A stretch of DNA of 64,000 bases, taken from NCBI RefSeq assembly GCF_001591445.1, contig NZ_BCUX01000019.1, positions 36,589-100,588 on the forward strand. The letters are read 5' to 3'. This DNA comes from Neobacillus drentensis NBRC 102427 (GTDB lineage Bacteria > Bacillota > Bacilli > Bacillales > Cytobacillaceae). The notes below the pieces were generated by a model. That model was given only the letters and a program-made list of their open reading frames with translations. It was not told where the DNA came from and ran no database searches. A program made the position numbers and the translations under genes. Of this stretch, positions 15,875 to 24,696 are shown in pieces. Every line of letters starts with the position of its first letter. Positions within the stretch are counted from its first letter, which is position 1.

Positions 15875-17701
15875 ATGATTTCAGCATTAAAAAGGTTCTT
15901 AATTGGACGACCTTTGAAATCCAATGAATTAGGAGAACAGAAACTTAACAAAACCAAGGCATTAGCTATCCTTTCATCTGATGCTCTATCGTCGGTGGCA
16001 TATGGACCTGAACAAATACTGATAGTTTTATTTACAATAGGTGCAGCAGCATTTTGGTATTCAATTCCTATCGCAGTTGGTGTATTAATACTTTTAACAG
16101 CTCTCATCCTGTCTTATAGGCAAATCATCTTTGCGTACCCTCATGGTGGGGGAGCATATGTGGTTTCAAAAAATAACTTAGGTGTAAATCCCGGCTTAAT
16201 AGCTGGAGGCTCTCTATTGGTAGACTACATACTAACTGTTGCTGTAAGTGTGTCTGCTGGTACTGACGCTATAACATCTGCCTTTCCGACCTTACATAAA
16301 TTTAACGTCGAAATTGCGATAGTATTCGTCATTTTGATTACAATTTTAAACTTAAGAGGAGTAACGGAGTCTGCATCCATTTTAGCCTACCCCGTGTACT
16401 TATTCGTATTTGCGTTGTTCATTCTAATTGGCGTGGGTATTTATAATATTCTAACAGGAGGAGTTTCACCTGAACTGCATCCCAAAATTGGTACACCTGT
16501 TACCGGAATAAGTTTGTTTATTCTATTAAGGGCGTTTGCTTCGGGAAGTTCTGCTTTAACCGGGGTTGAAGCTATATCCAATGCGATTCCTAACTTCAAA
16601 GATCCCGCACCTAATAATGCTTCCAAAACATTAATGATGATGGGTGCATTACTGGCGATATTATTTTCAGGAATTATTTATTTAGCCTACTATTATGGGA
16701 TTACTCCAAGGGCAGAGGTAACGGTTGTATCACAGATTGCTGAGGAAACTTTCGGAAGAAATTTCATGTACTTTTTTATTCAAGGAACGACAGCATTAAT
16801 TTTAATCCTTGCTGCAAACACTGGTTATTCTGCTTTCCCATTACTGGCAGTTAATCTTGCGAAAGATAAGTTTATTCCGCGGATGTTTCTTATAAGAGGA
16901 GACAGATTGGGGTACTCAAATGGCATTATCATACTTGCAGTCACTTCCATCATTTTAATTATTGCTTTTCAAGCTGAAACAGAGCATCTAATCCCGCTTT
17001 ATGCAATTGGAGTGTTTATTCCATTTACCTTGTCCCAAACGGGAATGATCGTTAAATGGATCCGTGAGAAACCTCAAGGATGGCTTCCAAAACTAATAAT
17101 AAATACAATCGGGGCAATGATTAGCTTCATTGTTACTATGATGTTCTTTTTAACTAAATTCAGCCAAGTATGGCCGGTAATAGTTTTTTTACCTATTATT
17201 CTTTTTGTTTTCTACCGAATTAGAAAGCATTATGAAGCAGTTGGTGACCAACTTAGGCTCACTACTTGTGAACCTCTGCTGCCTATTGAAGGGAATGTAC
17301 TAATTGTTCCTGTTGCTGGAATGACGAATGTGGTAGCGAATTCGATAAACTATGCTAAATCACTTTCTCAAAATCAAATTATTGCAGTATATGTCTCTTT
17401 TGAAAGAGATGATGAGAAGAACTTTGAAGAAAAATGGAAGAAGTGGCAACCAGATGTAAGACTGGTGACGCTTCACTCGCATTACAGAAGTATCATTAAT
17501 CCCCTTACCAAATTTGTTGATACTATTGAACATAAAGCTAGTGAAGCGAACTACCGAGTTACAGTAATCATTCCACAATTTATTCCTAAGAAAGGCTGGC
17601 ACAATATTCTTCATAATCAATCAAGTTTACTGATTCGTGCCTCCTTACTGTTTCGGAGAAACGTTATTATCACTACTGTTCCTTACCATTTAAAGAAATA
17701 A
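15875..17701 (+). CDS. kimA: High-affinity potassium importer KimA
   Basis: 608 residues. The APC-superfamily membrane core (about 40-440, twelve helices) starts with SDALSSVAYGPEQILIVL and continues with YPHGGGAYVVSKNNLG and the FASGSSALTGVEAISNAIP motif. A cytoplasmic C-terminal domain (about 470-608) resembles a USP-like fold. In B. subtilis KimA (YdaO) is a proton-potassium symporter repressed by c-di-AMP at the RNA level and inhibited at the protein level. The c-di-AMP riboswitch directly upstream supports the call. AGGTGGTG lies before the ATG. Confidence 0.93.
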   Translation: MISALKRFLIGRPLKSNELGEQKLNKTKALAILSSDALSSVAYGPEQILIVLFTIGAAAFWYSIPIAVGVLILLTALILSYRQIIFAYPHGGGAYVVSKNNLGVNPGLIAGGSLLVDYILTVAVSVSAGTDAITSAFPTLHKFNVEIAIVFVILITILNLRGVTESASILAYPVYLFVFALFILIGVGIYNILTGGVSPELHPKIGTPVTGISLFILLRAFASGSSALTGVEAISNAIPNFKDPAPNNASKTLMMMGALLAILFSGIIYLAYYYGITPRAEVTVVSQIAEETFGRNFMYFFIQGTTALILILAANTGYSAFPLLAVNLAKDKFIPRMFLIRGDRLGYSNGIIILAVTSIILIIAFQAETEHLIPLYAIGVFIPFTLSQTGMIVKWIREKPQGWLPKLIINTIGAMISFIVTMMFFLTKFSQVWPVIVFLPIILFVFYRIRKHYEAVGDQLRLTTCEPLLPIEGNVLIVPVAGMTNVVANSINYAKSLSQNQIIAVYVSFERDDEKNFEEKWKKWQPDVRLVTLHSHYRSIINPLTKFVDTIEHKASEANYRVTVIIPQFIPKKGWHNILHNQSSLLIRASLLFRRNVIITTVPYHLKK

Positions 17702-17824
17702 GAATACATCGTTTATTAGACAACGCGGTGACCTTATTGAGTTTGCAAAAATATAATGAGAGTTAATTTCTGTATTACTATTTTATTTTCTAAACAGTAT
17801 AATCAGAAATGGGAGATGACACAA

Positions 17825-18985
17825 ATGAACAAAAAAGACATCGCTAATATCCGGAAGCAATTTAAATTAGACAATCATCTTATGCAAATTCAAGAAATCT
17901 TCAATGTTTATGTCAAGAAAGAATCAGGTGAGATTTACCATCAAGTCAGTCAACCATTTCAAATGTTAGAATTGGAAACACAAGAATTGTTTTTGGCAAA
18001 CTTTAAAAAAGTTTTGACAGGTAATCTAGACACCAAACTATTTGAGCTGAAATTTAGGCGTGATGTGGAAGACAGCACACAAACGATCCTCTTCGAAGGC
18101 CTACAAGCCGACGTATCGGAAGATTGGAAAGAAAACATGCTCCAAATCGTCGAGAAAATGTTTACGCATGCAGCATATGAATTTGATACAGTGGTCACAT
18201 TTATCCGCGGGGAATACAAAAAGGCGGCCCGGAAACGGAATCCAGATTCTGAAGAAGGCGGGGATGATGAGGTTTATTCCAGCAAGTTTATCCTTAGCAG
18301 TCTGAATAAAACTGATCAGCCCAAAAAAGCCTTAATGTTTGATTATATCGAGAAAGAATTTAAATCCTATCATATCGTTGATCCGATTATTAATGTGGAT
18401 TCACCTTTGTCGGGATTTCTATTTCCTGCTTTCAATGACAATGCTTCAGATGTGAACAATATTCTCTATTGTGCCGGAAAAGCGAATCAACCAGATGGAA
18501 CCTTTATTGAAGAAGTCCTCAATTGTGAAGTGATCATTACTGCACAGGAAGACAAGGACATCTTCGAATTGATCGTAAAGGAAGTGGTAGGAGATCAAGT
18601 AGATTCCAGGGTCATTGCTAATGTCTATGAGGAAATCGATAAGGTGATACAGGAGAATATAGAAAATGAGGAAAGTGAATCACCTAAGTTAGATCATCGC
18701 GACATCGAACGCATTTTAACGGTAAGCGGGGTTGAAAATGTTGAGACCGCCAAAGTGGAACATGCCTTTAAAGCTGTTATTGATGATGAGAATCATGAAT
18801 TCAAAGCGAGCAGTTTAGTTCCTAAATCCATAAAAATTAGTACAAGGGTAGCTGACGTATCCATCAACCCAAAAGAGCTGAAAAATTTAAAATATATTAC
18901 ATACGAAGGTAAACGGTGCCTATTGTTGGAAGTAGATGAAGATGTAGTCATCGAAGGATTTCGACTGGAAACAAATTCACTCTAG
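17825..18985 (+). CDS. DUF4317 family protein
   Basis: 386 residues, soluble and acidic. The N-terminus MNKKDIANIRKQFKLDNHLM, then IFNVYVKKESGEIYH, and LFLANFKKVLTGNLDTKLFE match DUF4317, a conserved Firmicutes family of unknown role. An upstream in-frame ATG at 17756 adds 23 residues with no ribosome site; GGGAG at 17811-17815 favours the ATG at 17825. It sits 55 bp after kimA's end region, but no shared function is known. Terminator follows. Confidence 0.85.
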   Translation: MNKKDIANIRKQFKLDNHLMQIQEIFNVYVKKESGEIYHQVSQPFQMLELETQELFLANFKKVLTGNLDTKLFELKFRRDVEDSTQTILFEGLQADVSEDWKENMLQIVEKMFTHAAYEFDTVVTFIRGEYKKAARKRNPDSEEGGDDEVYSSKFILSSLNKTDQPKKALMFDYIEKEFKSYHIVDPIINVDSPLSGFLFPAFNDNASDVNNILYCAGKANQPDGTFIEEVLNCEVIITAQEDKDIFELIVKEVVGDQVDSRVIANVYEEIDKVIQENIENEESESPKLDHRDIERILTVSGVENVETAKVEHAFKAVIDDENHEFKASSLVPKSIKISTRVADVSINPKELKNLKYITYEGKRCLLLEVDEDVVIEGFRLETNSL

Positions 18986-19056
18986 TGGGTTTGATTGCGA
19001 AGCTGCACTCATTTTCAAAACTGCAGCTAATAACAAAAACTAAAAAAACTACAGAG

Positions 19057-19090
19057 AGCGTTTCTGCTATTAGCGGAGACGTTTTTTTTG
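19057..19090 (+). terminator. Rho-independent terminator
   Basis: A stem AGCGTTTCTGCT / AGCGGAGACGT (with G-U pairs) and eight T residues follow the DUF4317 gene. Confidence 0.8.
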
Positions 19091-19101
19091 AGGGAAAACA
19101 T

Positions 19102-19575
19102 CTATCCGACGGAAAAATCAGGTTCATTTAAACCTGAAACTAGTGCGTCTCTAGCTGCTAATAAACTAAATCTTATGAAGAAAAGCTGCCCATGTAGTGC
19201 TTCATTTTCTTCAATTTGCTCGATCGCTTGGTCCAGATAATTAATGGTAAGTTCAATTTTGTCTAATGCAAGCGAGATTCGGTTGTCAGATAGGTTTATT
19301 AGGTGTTGGTTATCTTCACTTTGAGGAACGATTGGTGTATTTGGAAAAACAGGGTCGCTTGGGAAATAAGTATCGAACGGTAATGCCTTCATGGCAAGAT
19401 ATGCTTCTGTAAGATGATCGACGACATCTTGGTAGAATTGAACTTTAATTGGGTTTGGCGGCAACGGAAAAGCGGATAGTTCCAGGAAAAGGATTAAGGC
19501 ACTATCGGCAAATCGAATGGCTTGTACCGTATAACCCAAAGCTGTTCGAACATTCGTAACTAAAGTAGATGACAT
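19102..19575 (-). CDS. Hypothetical protein, unknown
   Basis: 157 residues, mainly helical, with a proline-rich central segment (about 75-90: DPVFPNTPIVP) between two amphipathic helical halves. No signal, metal motif or known domain. AGGAG sits 8 nt before the ATG at 19575; an in-frame GTG 9 nt earlier overlaps that site and is less likely. It lies convergent with DUF4317 and upstream of nothing obvious. Could be a coat or exosporium-associated protein, but the sequence does not show that. Confidence 0.55.
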   Translation of the reverse strand: MSSTLVTNVRTALGYTVQAIRFADSALILFLELSAFPLPPNPIKVQFYQDVVDHLTEAYLAMKALPFDTYFPSDPVFPNTPIVPQSEDNQHLINLSDNRISLALDKIELTINYLDQAIEQIEENEALHGQLFFIRFSLLAARDALVSGLNEPDFSVG

Positions 19576-19822
19576 TTTTTCCACTCCTAAACTGATGAAT
19601 TATTTTAGTGTATGTAATTTATTCGAGCCCGTAAAGGACACATAGGTAAATACATTGAACAAAATACATTTGCATGTGCCATTAAAGGTTGGCTTTAGCC
19701 AGGTTGCTGCTTCTAATAAGGTTCGTAAGTAGGTCCCAGTTAAATTAGCTAGAAAAAGCCAAATTATTCAAAAAATATGGTAAAATAGTACAGTATTTAC
19801 AAATCATAGGGGGCGATTTTTT

Positions 19823-19930
19823 ATGATTAGCGATATTGTCTGGGGCAGTCCCGGGAGTTTGCTTTGCCTTGGCTTTTTCTTCGCAGGTTTGGGAGTTTTC
19901 ATTAAACTTTCGAGAATGCCGAAAAAATAA
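19823..19930 (+). CDS. Small 35-residue single-span membrane protein
   Basis: MISDIVWGSPGSLLCLGFFF begins a single hydrophobic span, and the protein ends in a basic tail LSRMPKK, giving an N-out, C-in topology. AGGGGGCG lies 7-8 nt upstream of the ATG, a strong ribosome site for a frame this short. It sits alone between an unknown leftward gene and a terminator. Similar WGSPGS-type mini-proteins occur in Bacillus genomes as far as I recall; role unknown. Confidence 0.55.
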   Translation: MISDIVWGSPGSLLCLGFFFAGLGVFIKLSRMPKK

Positions 19931-20014
19931 ATTCAACCATAAAAACCGATAATTCATAGTTTTGTATTTGAGTTTCGCAAAGGACTTCTATAATTTACAC
20001 AGTGCCAGACATGG

Positions 20015-20046
20015 AAAAAGACGATTCGAGTCCGAATCGTCTTTTT
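20015..20046. terminator. Bidirectional terminator
   Basis: A perfect 14-bp stem (AAAAAGACGATTCG and its complement) with a 4-nt loop and T-runs on both strands. It serves the leftward DoxX gene and anything arriving from the left. Confidence 0.9.
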
Positions 20047-20059
20047 GATTAGCTTAAAT

Positions 20060-20578
20060 TTATGCCGTTACTTTTGCTTTTTCGTGCTCTGTACCTTTTT
20101 TGCTCATTTTTTTGAAGAAAGGAACGACCCAACGGTCTAAACCGATTCTTCCTGCATTGTAACCAGCTGTTAAGATGATAAATCCTAAGAAGATGTCTCT
20201 AGGGTTATGAGATACTGTTCCTGCTAAAAAGAAGCTGAAGTTCATCACTAAACCAAAGAACATGGCAGTAGTTGTTAAGCAACCTAAGATTAAGCCTAAG
20301 CCAATTAAAGTTTCTCCCCAAGGTACAAGAACATTGAAGACATCTACGTTTGGTAGTGCAAAGTGTTTCAAGAAGTCTACATACCAGCCAAATACAACCG
20401 CGCCGTCCGGACCTTTTACAGGGTTTGCGATCGCTCCTTTTAAGAAGCCTGCCGCATCGAAGCCGCCGCTAGTTAATTTTCCATAACCTGCTGTAAACCA
20501 AGAGTAACCGAGGTATAAACGTAAGACTGTAAGAATAGCCGCTGCAATTTTATTTTCTCTTAAAAATTTATTAAACAT
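20060..20578 (-). CDS. DoxX family membrane protein
   Basis: 172 residues with four transmembrane helices. Family marks are VLRLYLGYSWFTAGYGKL near the N-terminus, then VPWGETLIGLGLILG and a VSHNPRDIFLGFIIL helix. DoxX proteins are small membrane subunits linked to thiosulfate:quinone oxidoreductase in archaea and to redox stress or respiratory functions in bacteria; the substrate here is open. A GTG 12 nt upstream overlaps the ribosome site AAGGGTGG, so the ATG at 20578 is used. Monocistronic. Confidence 0.85.
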   Translation of the reverse strand: MFNKFLRENKIAAAILTVLRLYLGYSWFTAGYGKLTSGGFDAAGFLKGAIANPVKGPDGAVVFGWYVDFLKHFALPNVDVFNVLVPWGETLIGLGLILGCLTTTAMFFGLVMNFSFFLAGTVSHNPRDIFLGFIILTAGYNAGRIGLDRWVVPFFKKMSKKGTEHEKAKVTA

Positions 20579-20688
20579 GAATGATTCCACCCTTCAAGAT
20601 TTGTTTGTTCTTTATGATTACACTATATTACGTTTTCTTGATAAACAACATGGGCATAGTGATAAGTTCACACTTTGTTTGAAATGTT

Positions 20689-20717
20689 TTGACGAAGTTT
20701 TGAACAGTTAATATATG
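20689..20717 (+). promoter_or_regulatory. Possible sigma-A promoter for the TerC gene
   Basis: TTGACG, a 17-bp spacer and TATATG lie about 155 bp upstream of the TerC-family gene. I did not see a yybP-ykoY manganese riboswitch in the leader, which some homologues have. Confidence 0.35.
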
Positions 20718-20872
20718 CCTTTGATAACCAAACGGAAACGAAACTATCTTGCTAGGGTAGGTATGTTTTGGTTCATTATTTTAAAGGTTGTACATACATT
20801 TATATAAGAATGCACGACAAAAACTATGATTAAAGATTTTGAGTGTAAAAAAGCGTAGGAAAGGGAGAAGAA

Positions 20873-21604
20873 ATGGGATTTCTACAGGAAATGATCAATA
20901 GCTATAGTTCATTTTTTTCACTAGAAGCTCTAGAAAAAGTATTTTCTAATCCTGCCAGCTGGGGAGTTATAGGAACACTTGTTATTCTTGAAGGGTTACT
21001 CTCTGCCGATAACGCCCTTGTTTTGGCAATATTGGTAAAAAAATTACCGAAAGGTCAACGAAAGAAAGCACTGTTTTATGGGATTTTTGGCGCTTATCTA
21101 TTCCGCATTTTAGCGATTGGACTTGGAGTTACCTTAGTCAATATTGGTTGGATAAAAATTGTCGGCGGTCACTACTTATTATGGATTGTGGTTCAAAACT
21201 TTATCAAGTCTAACGAAGGAGAAGATGAAATTCCCAAACAAAAATTGGGTTTCTGGAGAACGGTGCTAACGGTGGAGTTAATGGATATTGCCTTTAGTTT
21301 GGATAGCGTAATTGCCGCATTTGGAGTTTCAAATCAGCAATGGGTACTTTTTCTTGGCGGGGTGATCGGAATTTTAATGATGCGTGGGGTAGCGCAACTC
21401 TTTCTATCATTAATAGAGAAGGTCCCTGAAATAGAAACCACAGCCTTTATCTTAATTGCAATTATTGCCATAAAAATGATTGTTTCTGCTTTCGGATTCC
21501 AATTCGACGAATTTGTTTTCTTTTCTATCTTAATTGCCGTCTTCTCAGGAACTTTTTTAGTCCATGCAGTCCGGAAAAATTCCGGGAATCAAAGAACCCT
21601 GTAA
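20873..21604 (+). CDS. TerC-family manganese exporter-like protein
   Basis: 243 residues with seven or so membrane helices. The two inverted-repeat motifs of the family are intact: LEGLLSADNALVLAILVKKL and VELMDIAFSLDSVIAAFG, whose acidic residues line the metal path. Relatives in B. subtilis (YceF and YkoY) export manganese and help load secreted enzymes with the metal. AAAGGGAG precedes the ATG. Monocistronic, ending in a weak hairpin. Confidence 0.85.
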   Translation: MGFLQEMINSYSSFFSLEALEKVFSNPASWGVIGTLVILEGLLSADNALVLAILVKKLPKGQRKKALFYGIFGAYLFRILAIGLGVTLVNIGWIKIVGGHYLLWIVVQNFIKSNEGEDEIPKQKLGFWRTVLTVELMDIAFSLDSVIAAFGVSNQQWVLFLGGVIGILMMRGVAQLFLSLIEKVPEIETTAFILIAIIAIKMIVSAFGFQFDEFVFFSILIAVFSGTFLVHAVRKNSGNQRTL

Positions 21605-21619
21605 TATCTTAATATCAGT

Positions 21620-21655
21620 TGAACCAAACGGCCAGAGCTTTTGGTCTTTTATTAT
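21620..21655 (+). terminator. Weak terminator
   Basis: ACCAAA pairs with TTTGGT across a 10-nt loop, followed by a T-rich run after the TerC gene. Confidence 0.5.
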
Positions 21656-21780
21656 TAAGTAAGAAAGCATTTCATAGATATTTCATGATTGTGTGTAAAT
21701 ATTTTCCTCCTTTGTGAGATAATCTAGTTGATTTAATAAAAAACTTAAGAAAGAATTTAATTAAGGGGAGAGATGATCTA

Positions 21781-22149
21781 ATGATAATTGAAAGCATTTG
21801 TCCTAAATGCGGAGAGATTAATAACTTAGAACATCAAGGCGAAAAAATTCTTACTGTAGCTTGCAAAAACAACCATTATTATGAACACATTGTTCTTCCT
21901 TACTCAAGAATGGCTGAGATTAAGGATGATAAACGAAGAAAACTAGAGGAAATGATTGTTGAAAAAAAGTTCCATCGAATGAGCGATAAATCAACTATTT
22001 GTCTATTAATCTTTGAAAATGGTTATGAAGTCGAAGGACGTTCAACCGTTCGCGATAAGGCTGATTTTCGTTTAGTTATCGGTAAAGATAAAGCGTATGA
22101 GCAAGCTTTAAAGCATGCGATGGTTGCGATGGGAGCTTATTTGGTATAA
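21781..22149 (+). CDS. Zinc-ribbon plus phage Gp49-like domain protein
   Basis: 122 residues in two parts. Residues 1-36 form a zinc-ribbon-like knuckle (CPKC at 7-10, then C28 with nearby histidines). The C-terminal part (about 68-122) has the pattern of the phage Gp49-like domain: ICLLIFENGYEVEGRSTV, then RLVIGKDKAYEQALKHAM and GAYLV. That domain is common on phage and plasmid genomes and its function is unknown. No other phage genes are nearby, so this is either domesticated or a phage leftover. Own ribosome site AAGGGGAGAG. Confidence 0.6.
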   Translation: MIIESICPKCGEINNLEHQGEKILTVACKNNHYYEHIVLPYSRMAEIKDDKRRKLEEMIVEKKFHRMSDKSTICLLIFENGYEVEGRSTVRDKADFRLVIGKDKAYEQALKHAMVAMGAYLV

Positions 22150-22183
22150 CTTGTAATAACTTTGGAGTATTAACATTTTTTCG

Positions 22184-22212
22184 AAACCATCCATTAATTT
22201 GGGTGGTTTTTG
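22184..22212 (+). terminator. Rho-independent terminator
   Basis: AAACCATCC / GGGTGGTTT with an 8-nt loop and a T-run ends the preceding gene. Confidence 0.75.
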
Positions 22213-22355
22213 CCGTTTAGGGGTTCGGAAGATAATTCAGCATTCGAATATTTCGGAAATGAAAATAATTGAACAGTATGTTATTATAAACGATATGAAA
22301 ATTAATCAAAGGAAAAAAATTACATAGTTTGATTAAAACTCGGGAGGGGAATCGC

Positions 22356-23561
22356 ATGCTAAACTGGAAGCGGAATTTATGGGTACTCTGGATTGGGGTC
22401 TTTTTTACAGCAGCAAGCTTTTCCATGGTCATTCCCTTTTTGCCTATTTTTCTTTTGCAAATTGGTGTACATGAACATACAGAAATGTGGGCGGGATTGT
22501 TATTTAGTTCGGCTTTTTTTGCAGGAGCGATTGCCTCGCCGTTTTGGGGTAGGATGGCAGATAAGTATGGGAGAAAGCCAATGATCATCCGGGCAGGTTT
22601 TGTCCTTTTTGTCATCTATACGTTGATGGCTTTTGTCACAAATCCCTATCAAATATTAGTACTACGAATCTTACAGGGCCTACTAAGTGGGTTCATTCCC
22701 GGTGCCATTGCGTTAATAGGTACCAATACACCTAATAATAAGGTGGGTTATGCACTTTCGCTCATATCCACCGCATCAGCATCAGGCACCATCCTCGGTC
22801 CCTTGTTAGGTGGGGGTATTTCTCACTTAGTGGGAAATCGCTGGGCCTTTGCCACAGCAGGAATGATAGTTTTCTTTGCGACACTTCTGATTATTTTTTG
22901 GGTAGTTGAGGAAAATTTTACTCCAAGTAAGGTTCGAGGATCAATTAAAACAGACTTTAAATTGGCGTTAACCAATCGTCCTTTCGTACTCGTTCTTATA
23001 CTCACTGTGCTCACAAGTTGTTCCGTGATGACAATTGAACCAGTTCTTCCATTATATATCGTAAAACTGGGTGGATCGTCCGAAAACGCTTCGTTATTAG
23101 CAGGTGTTGTATTTTCCCTTCCTGGAATCGCTAGTGCTCTGTTTGCTCCATTTTGGGGAAAATGGGCGGATAAAGTTGGCTTTCAACGAGTGTTATTTAT
23201 CGGTTTGCTGGGCGGTGGATTAGGGACCCTTGCACAAGTTTTATTCAGCCAAATCTGGGGATTTTCGTTGATTCGCTTTGTTTTTGGAATATTCTTCTGC
23301 GCAGTTTACCCAGCGTTGAATGGACTCGTTGTAAAATCGACTCCTGAGGATTTCCGAGGCAGGGCCTTTAGTTTGAATCAAACGGCCAACCAAATCGGCG
23401 GTATGACGGGTCCAATGATTGGCGGATTTCTGGGTGGAATTTTTCCGGTCCAAATGGTTTTTATCGTAACGGGAATCTTACTTTTAATTGCAACCGGTAT
23501 GGCTTTCTGGAATGGGAATAATTTAAGCAGTAAAGCGCTAAAGAGAAAAGCTCTTTCGTGA
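22356..23561 (+). CDS. MFS multidrug efflux transporter
   Basis: 401 residues, twelve predicted helices. The loop 2-3 signature GRMADKYGRKPMI and the helix-5 antiporter motif (LISTASASGTILGPLLGG) mark a drug:proton antiporter. A second GKWADKVGFQR loop opens the C-terminal half. It resembles the TetA/MdtG class. The ATG at 22356 follows GGGAGGGG by 5 nt; an in-frame upstream start at 22329 lacks such a site. The drug range cannot be read from sequence. Confidence 0.85.
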   Translation: MLNWKRNLWVLWIGVFFTAASFSMVIPFLPIFLLQIGVHEHTEMWAGLLFSSAFFAGAIASPFWGRMADKYGRKPMIIRAGFVLFVIYTLMAFVTNPYQILVLRILQGLLSGFIPGAIALIGTNTPNNKVGYALSLISTASASGTILGPLLGGGISHLVGNRWAFATAGMIVFFATLLIIFWVVEENFTPSKVRGSIKTDFKLALTNRPFVLVLILTVLTSCSVMTIEPVLPLYIVKLGGSSENASLLAGVVFSLPGIASALFAPFWGKWADKVGFQRVLFIGLLGGGLGTLAQVLFSQIWGFSLIRFVFGIFFCAVYPALNGLVVKSTPEDFRGRAFSLNQTANQIGGMTGPMIGGFLGGIFPVQMVFIVTGILLLIATGMAFWNGNNLSSKALKRKALS

Positions 23562-23578
23562 TTTGATATATTGATAGT

Positions 23579-23616
23579 AAAACCTCTTTTTCTATTATGG
23601 ATGAGAGGTTTTTTTA
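23579..23616 (+). terminator. Rho-independent terminator
   Basis: AACCTCT / AGAGGTT with a long loop, followed by a T-run, after the MFS gene. Confidence 0.75.
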
Positions 23617-23661
23617 TGTTAAATTAGATGAATACAACAATTACAAAAAGGGTGGGTAAGA

Positions 23662-24495
23662 ATGTTTGATCAAGTAAAAGAGAACAACATTTATTTAAAA
23701 AATTTAAGTTCGGACTGTGAAAATTGTTTTGGATTATGCTGCGTAGCTTTGCCTTATGCAATATCGGCTGATTTTGCAGTTGATAAAGAAGCAGGGACCC
23801 CATGTCCAAATTTGCAGTCAGATTACAGTTGTAAGATTCATAAAAAGCTCAGAGAAAAAGGATTCAAAGGCTGTGTTGGATACGAATGTTTTGGGGCAGG
23901 TCAAAAGGTATCACAAGTAACCTTTGGTGGAAATGACTGGCGCGATAATCCAGACTTGGCAAAGGAAATGTTTGATGTATTTCCGATTATGCAACAACTT
24001 CATGAAATGCTTTGCTATTTAAATGAAGCTCTTAGTATAGAAGAAGCACGGCCAATTTTTAAAGAATTGAGATCCGCTTTAGCAAATACGGAGAAACTCA
24101 CAAATCTGAGTGCTCAATCAATCTTAGAGTTAGATATTCCTGCCCACAGAGGGAAGGTTAATGATTTACTATTCCGGACAAGCGAACATGCACGTGCTAG
24201 GGTTTCGACCAAGAAGGACGTCAAAAGGAGAGACTTTTTAGGGGCAAAATTAAAAGGAGCTAACCTTAGAGGAGCTAATTTAAGAGGGGCCTTACTAATT
24301 GCCGCGGATCTAAGGAAAGCTGACATGCGAGTGGCAGATCTTATTGGTGCAGACTTAAGAGATGCTGATTTGCATGGGGCAAATTTGGCAGGATGTCTGT
24401 TTCTAACCCAGGCACAAATTAATTCAGCAAAGGGCGATCGGACTACTAAATTACCACGTGCATTAAGGATTCCAGATCATTGGAAAGAGGATTGA
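23662..24495 (+). CDS. Cysteine-cluster plus pentapeptide-repeat protein
   Basis: 277 residues. The N-terminal part carries ten or so cysteines (19, 22, 26, 27, 48, 57, 71, 76), a pattern suiting a bound iron-sulfur cluster or zinc. A helical middle follows (about 95-180). Residues 191-245 are at least ten pentapeptide repeats of A(D/N)LxxA type (DFLGAKLKGANLRGANLRGA at the start), which fold as a right-handed four-sided beta helix. Some pentapeptide proteins mimic DNA and guard gyrase, but most have no known role. AAGGGTGGG precedes the ATG. Confidence 0.7.
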   Translation: MFDQVKENNIYLKNLSSDCENCFGLCCVALPYAISADFAVDKEAGTPCPNLQSDYSCKIHKKLREKGFKGCVGYECFGAGQKVSQVTFGGNDWRDNPDLAKEMFDVFPIMQQLHEMLCYLNEALSIEEARPIFKELRSALANTEKLTNLSAQSILELDIPAHRGKVNDLLFRTSEHARARVSTKKDVKRRDFLGAKLKGANLRGANLRGALLIAADLRKADMRVADLIGADLRDADLHGANLAGCLFLTQAQINSAKGDRTTKLPRALRIPDHWKED

Positions 24496-24521
24496 TTACG
24501 GGATGGCTGATATATAGGGTT

Positions 24522-24675
24522 ATTGACGACTGATTCTATAAAATAATGAAAGGTAGAGTAGTCAATAGGAGTTATTGGATACTCAAACTATGAAAATAGT
24601 AATGAAGCGGTCGCCAATAGTGGATATTGACGACCGAATCTATGAAAAATACCAAGGAACGGTAGTCAATAGTCT
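24522..24675. repeat. 52-bp tandem repeat array, copy 2 (divergent)
   Basis: Three units start ATTGAC or ATTGGA at 24522, 24574 and 24626, exactly 52 bp apart. Two complete 11-7-11 hairpins form: 24556-24584 (GAGTAGTCAAT with ATTGGATACTC) and 24608-24636 (CGGTCGCCAAT with ATTGACGACCG). The outer pairs differ between the two but stay complementary. Same period and hairpin plan as the arrays at 6539 and 49338. The array fills the gap between convergent genes. Confidence 0.85.
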
Positions 24676-24696
24676 ACTTCTTAAACTCTAAACATA

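Noticed and set aside
20591..20872. A yybP-ykoY manganese riboswitch before the TerC gene
   Set aside because: I searched for the conserved aptamer core expected for this gene family and did not find it.
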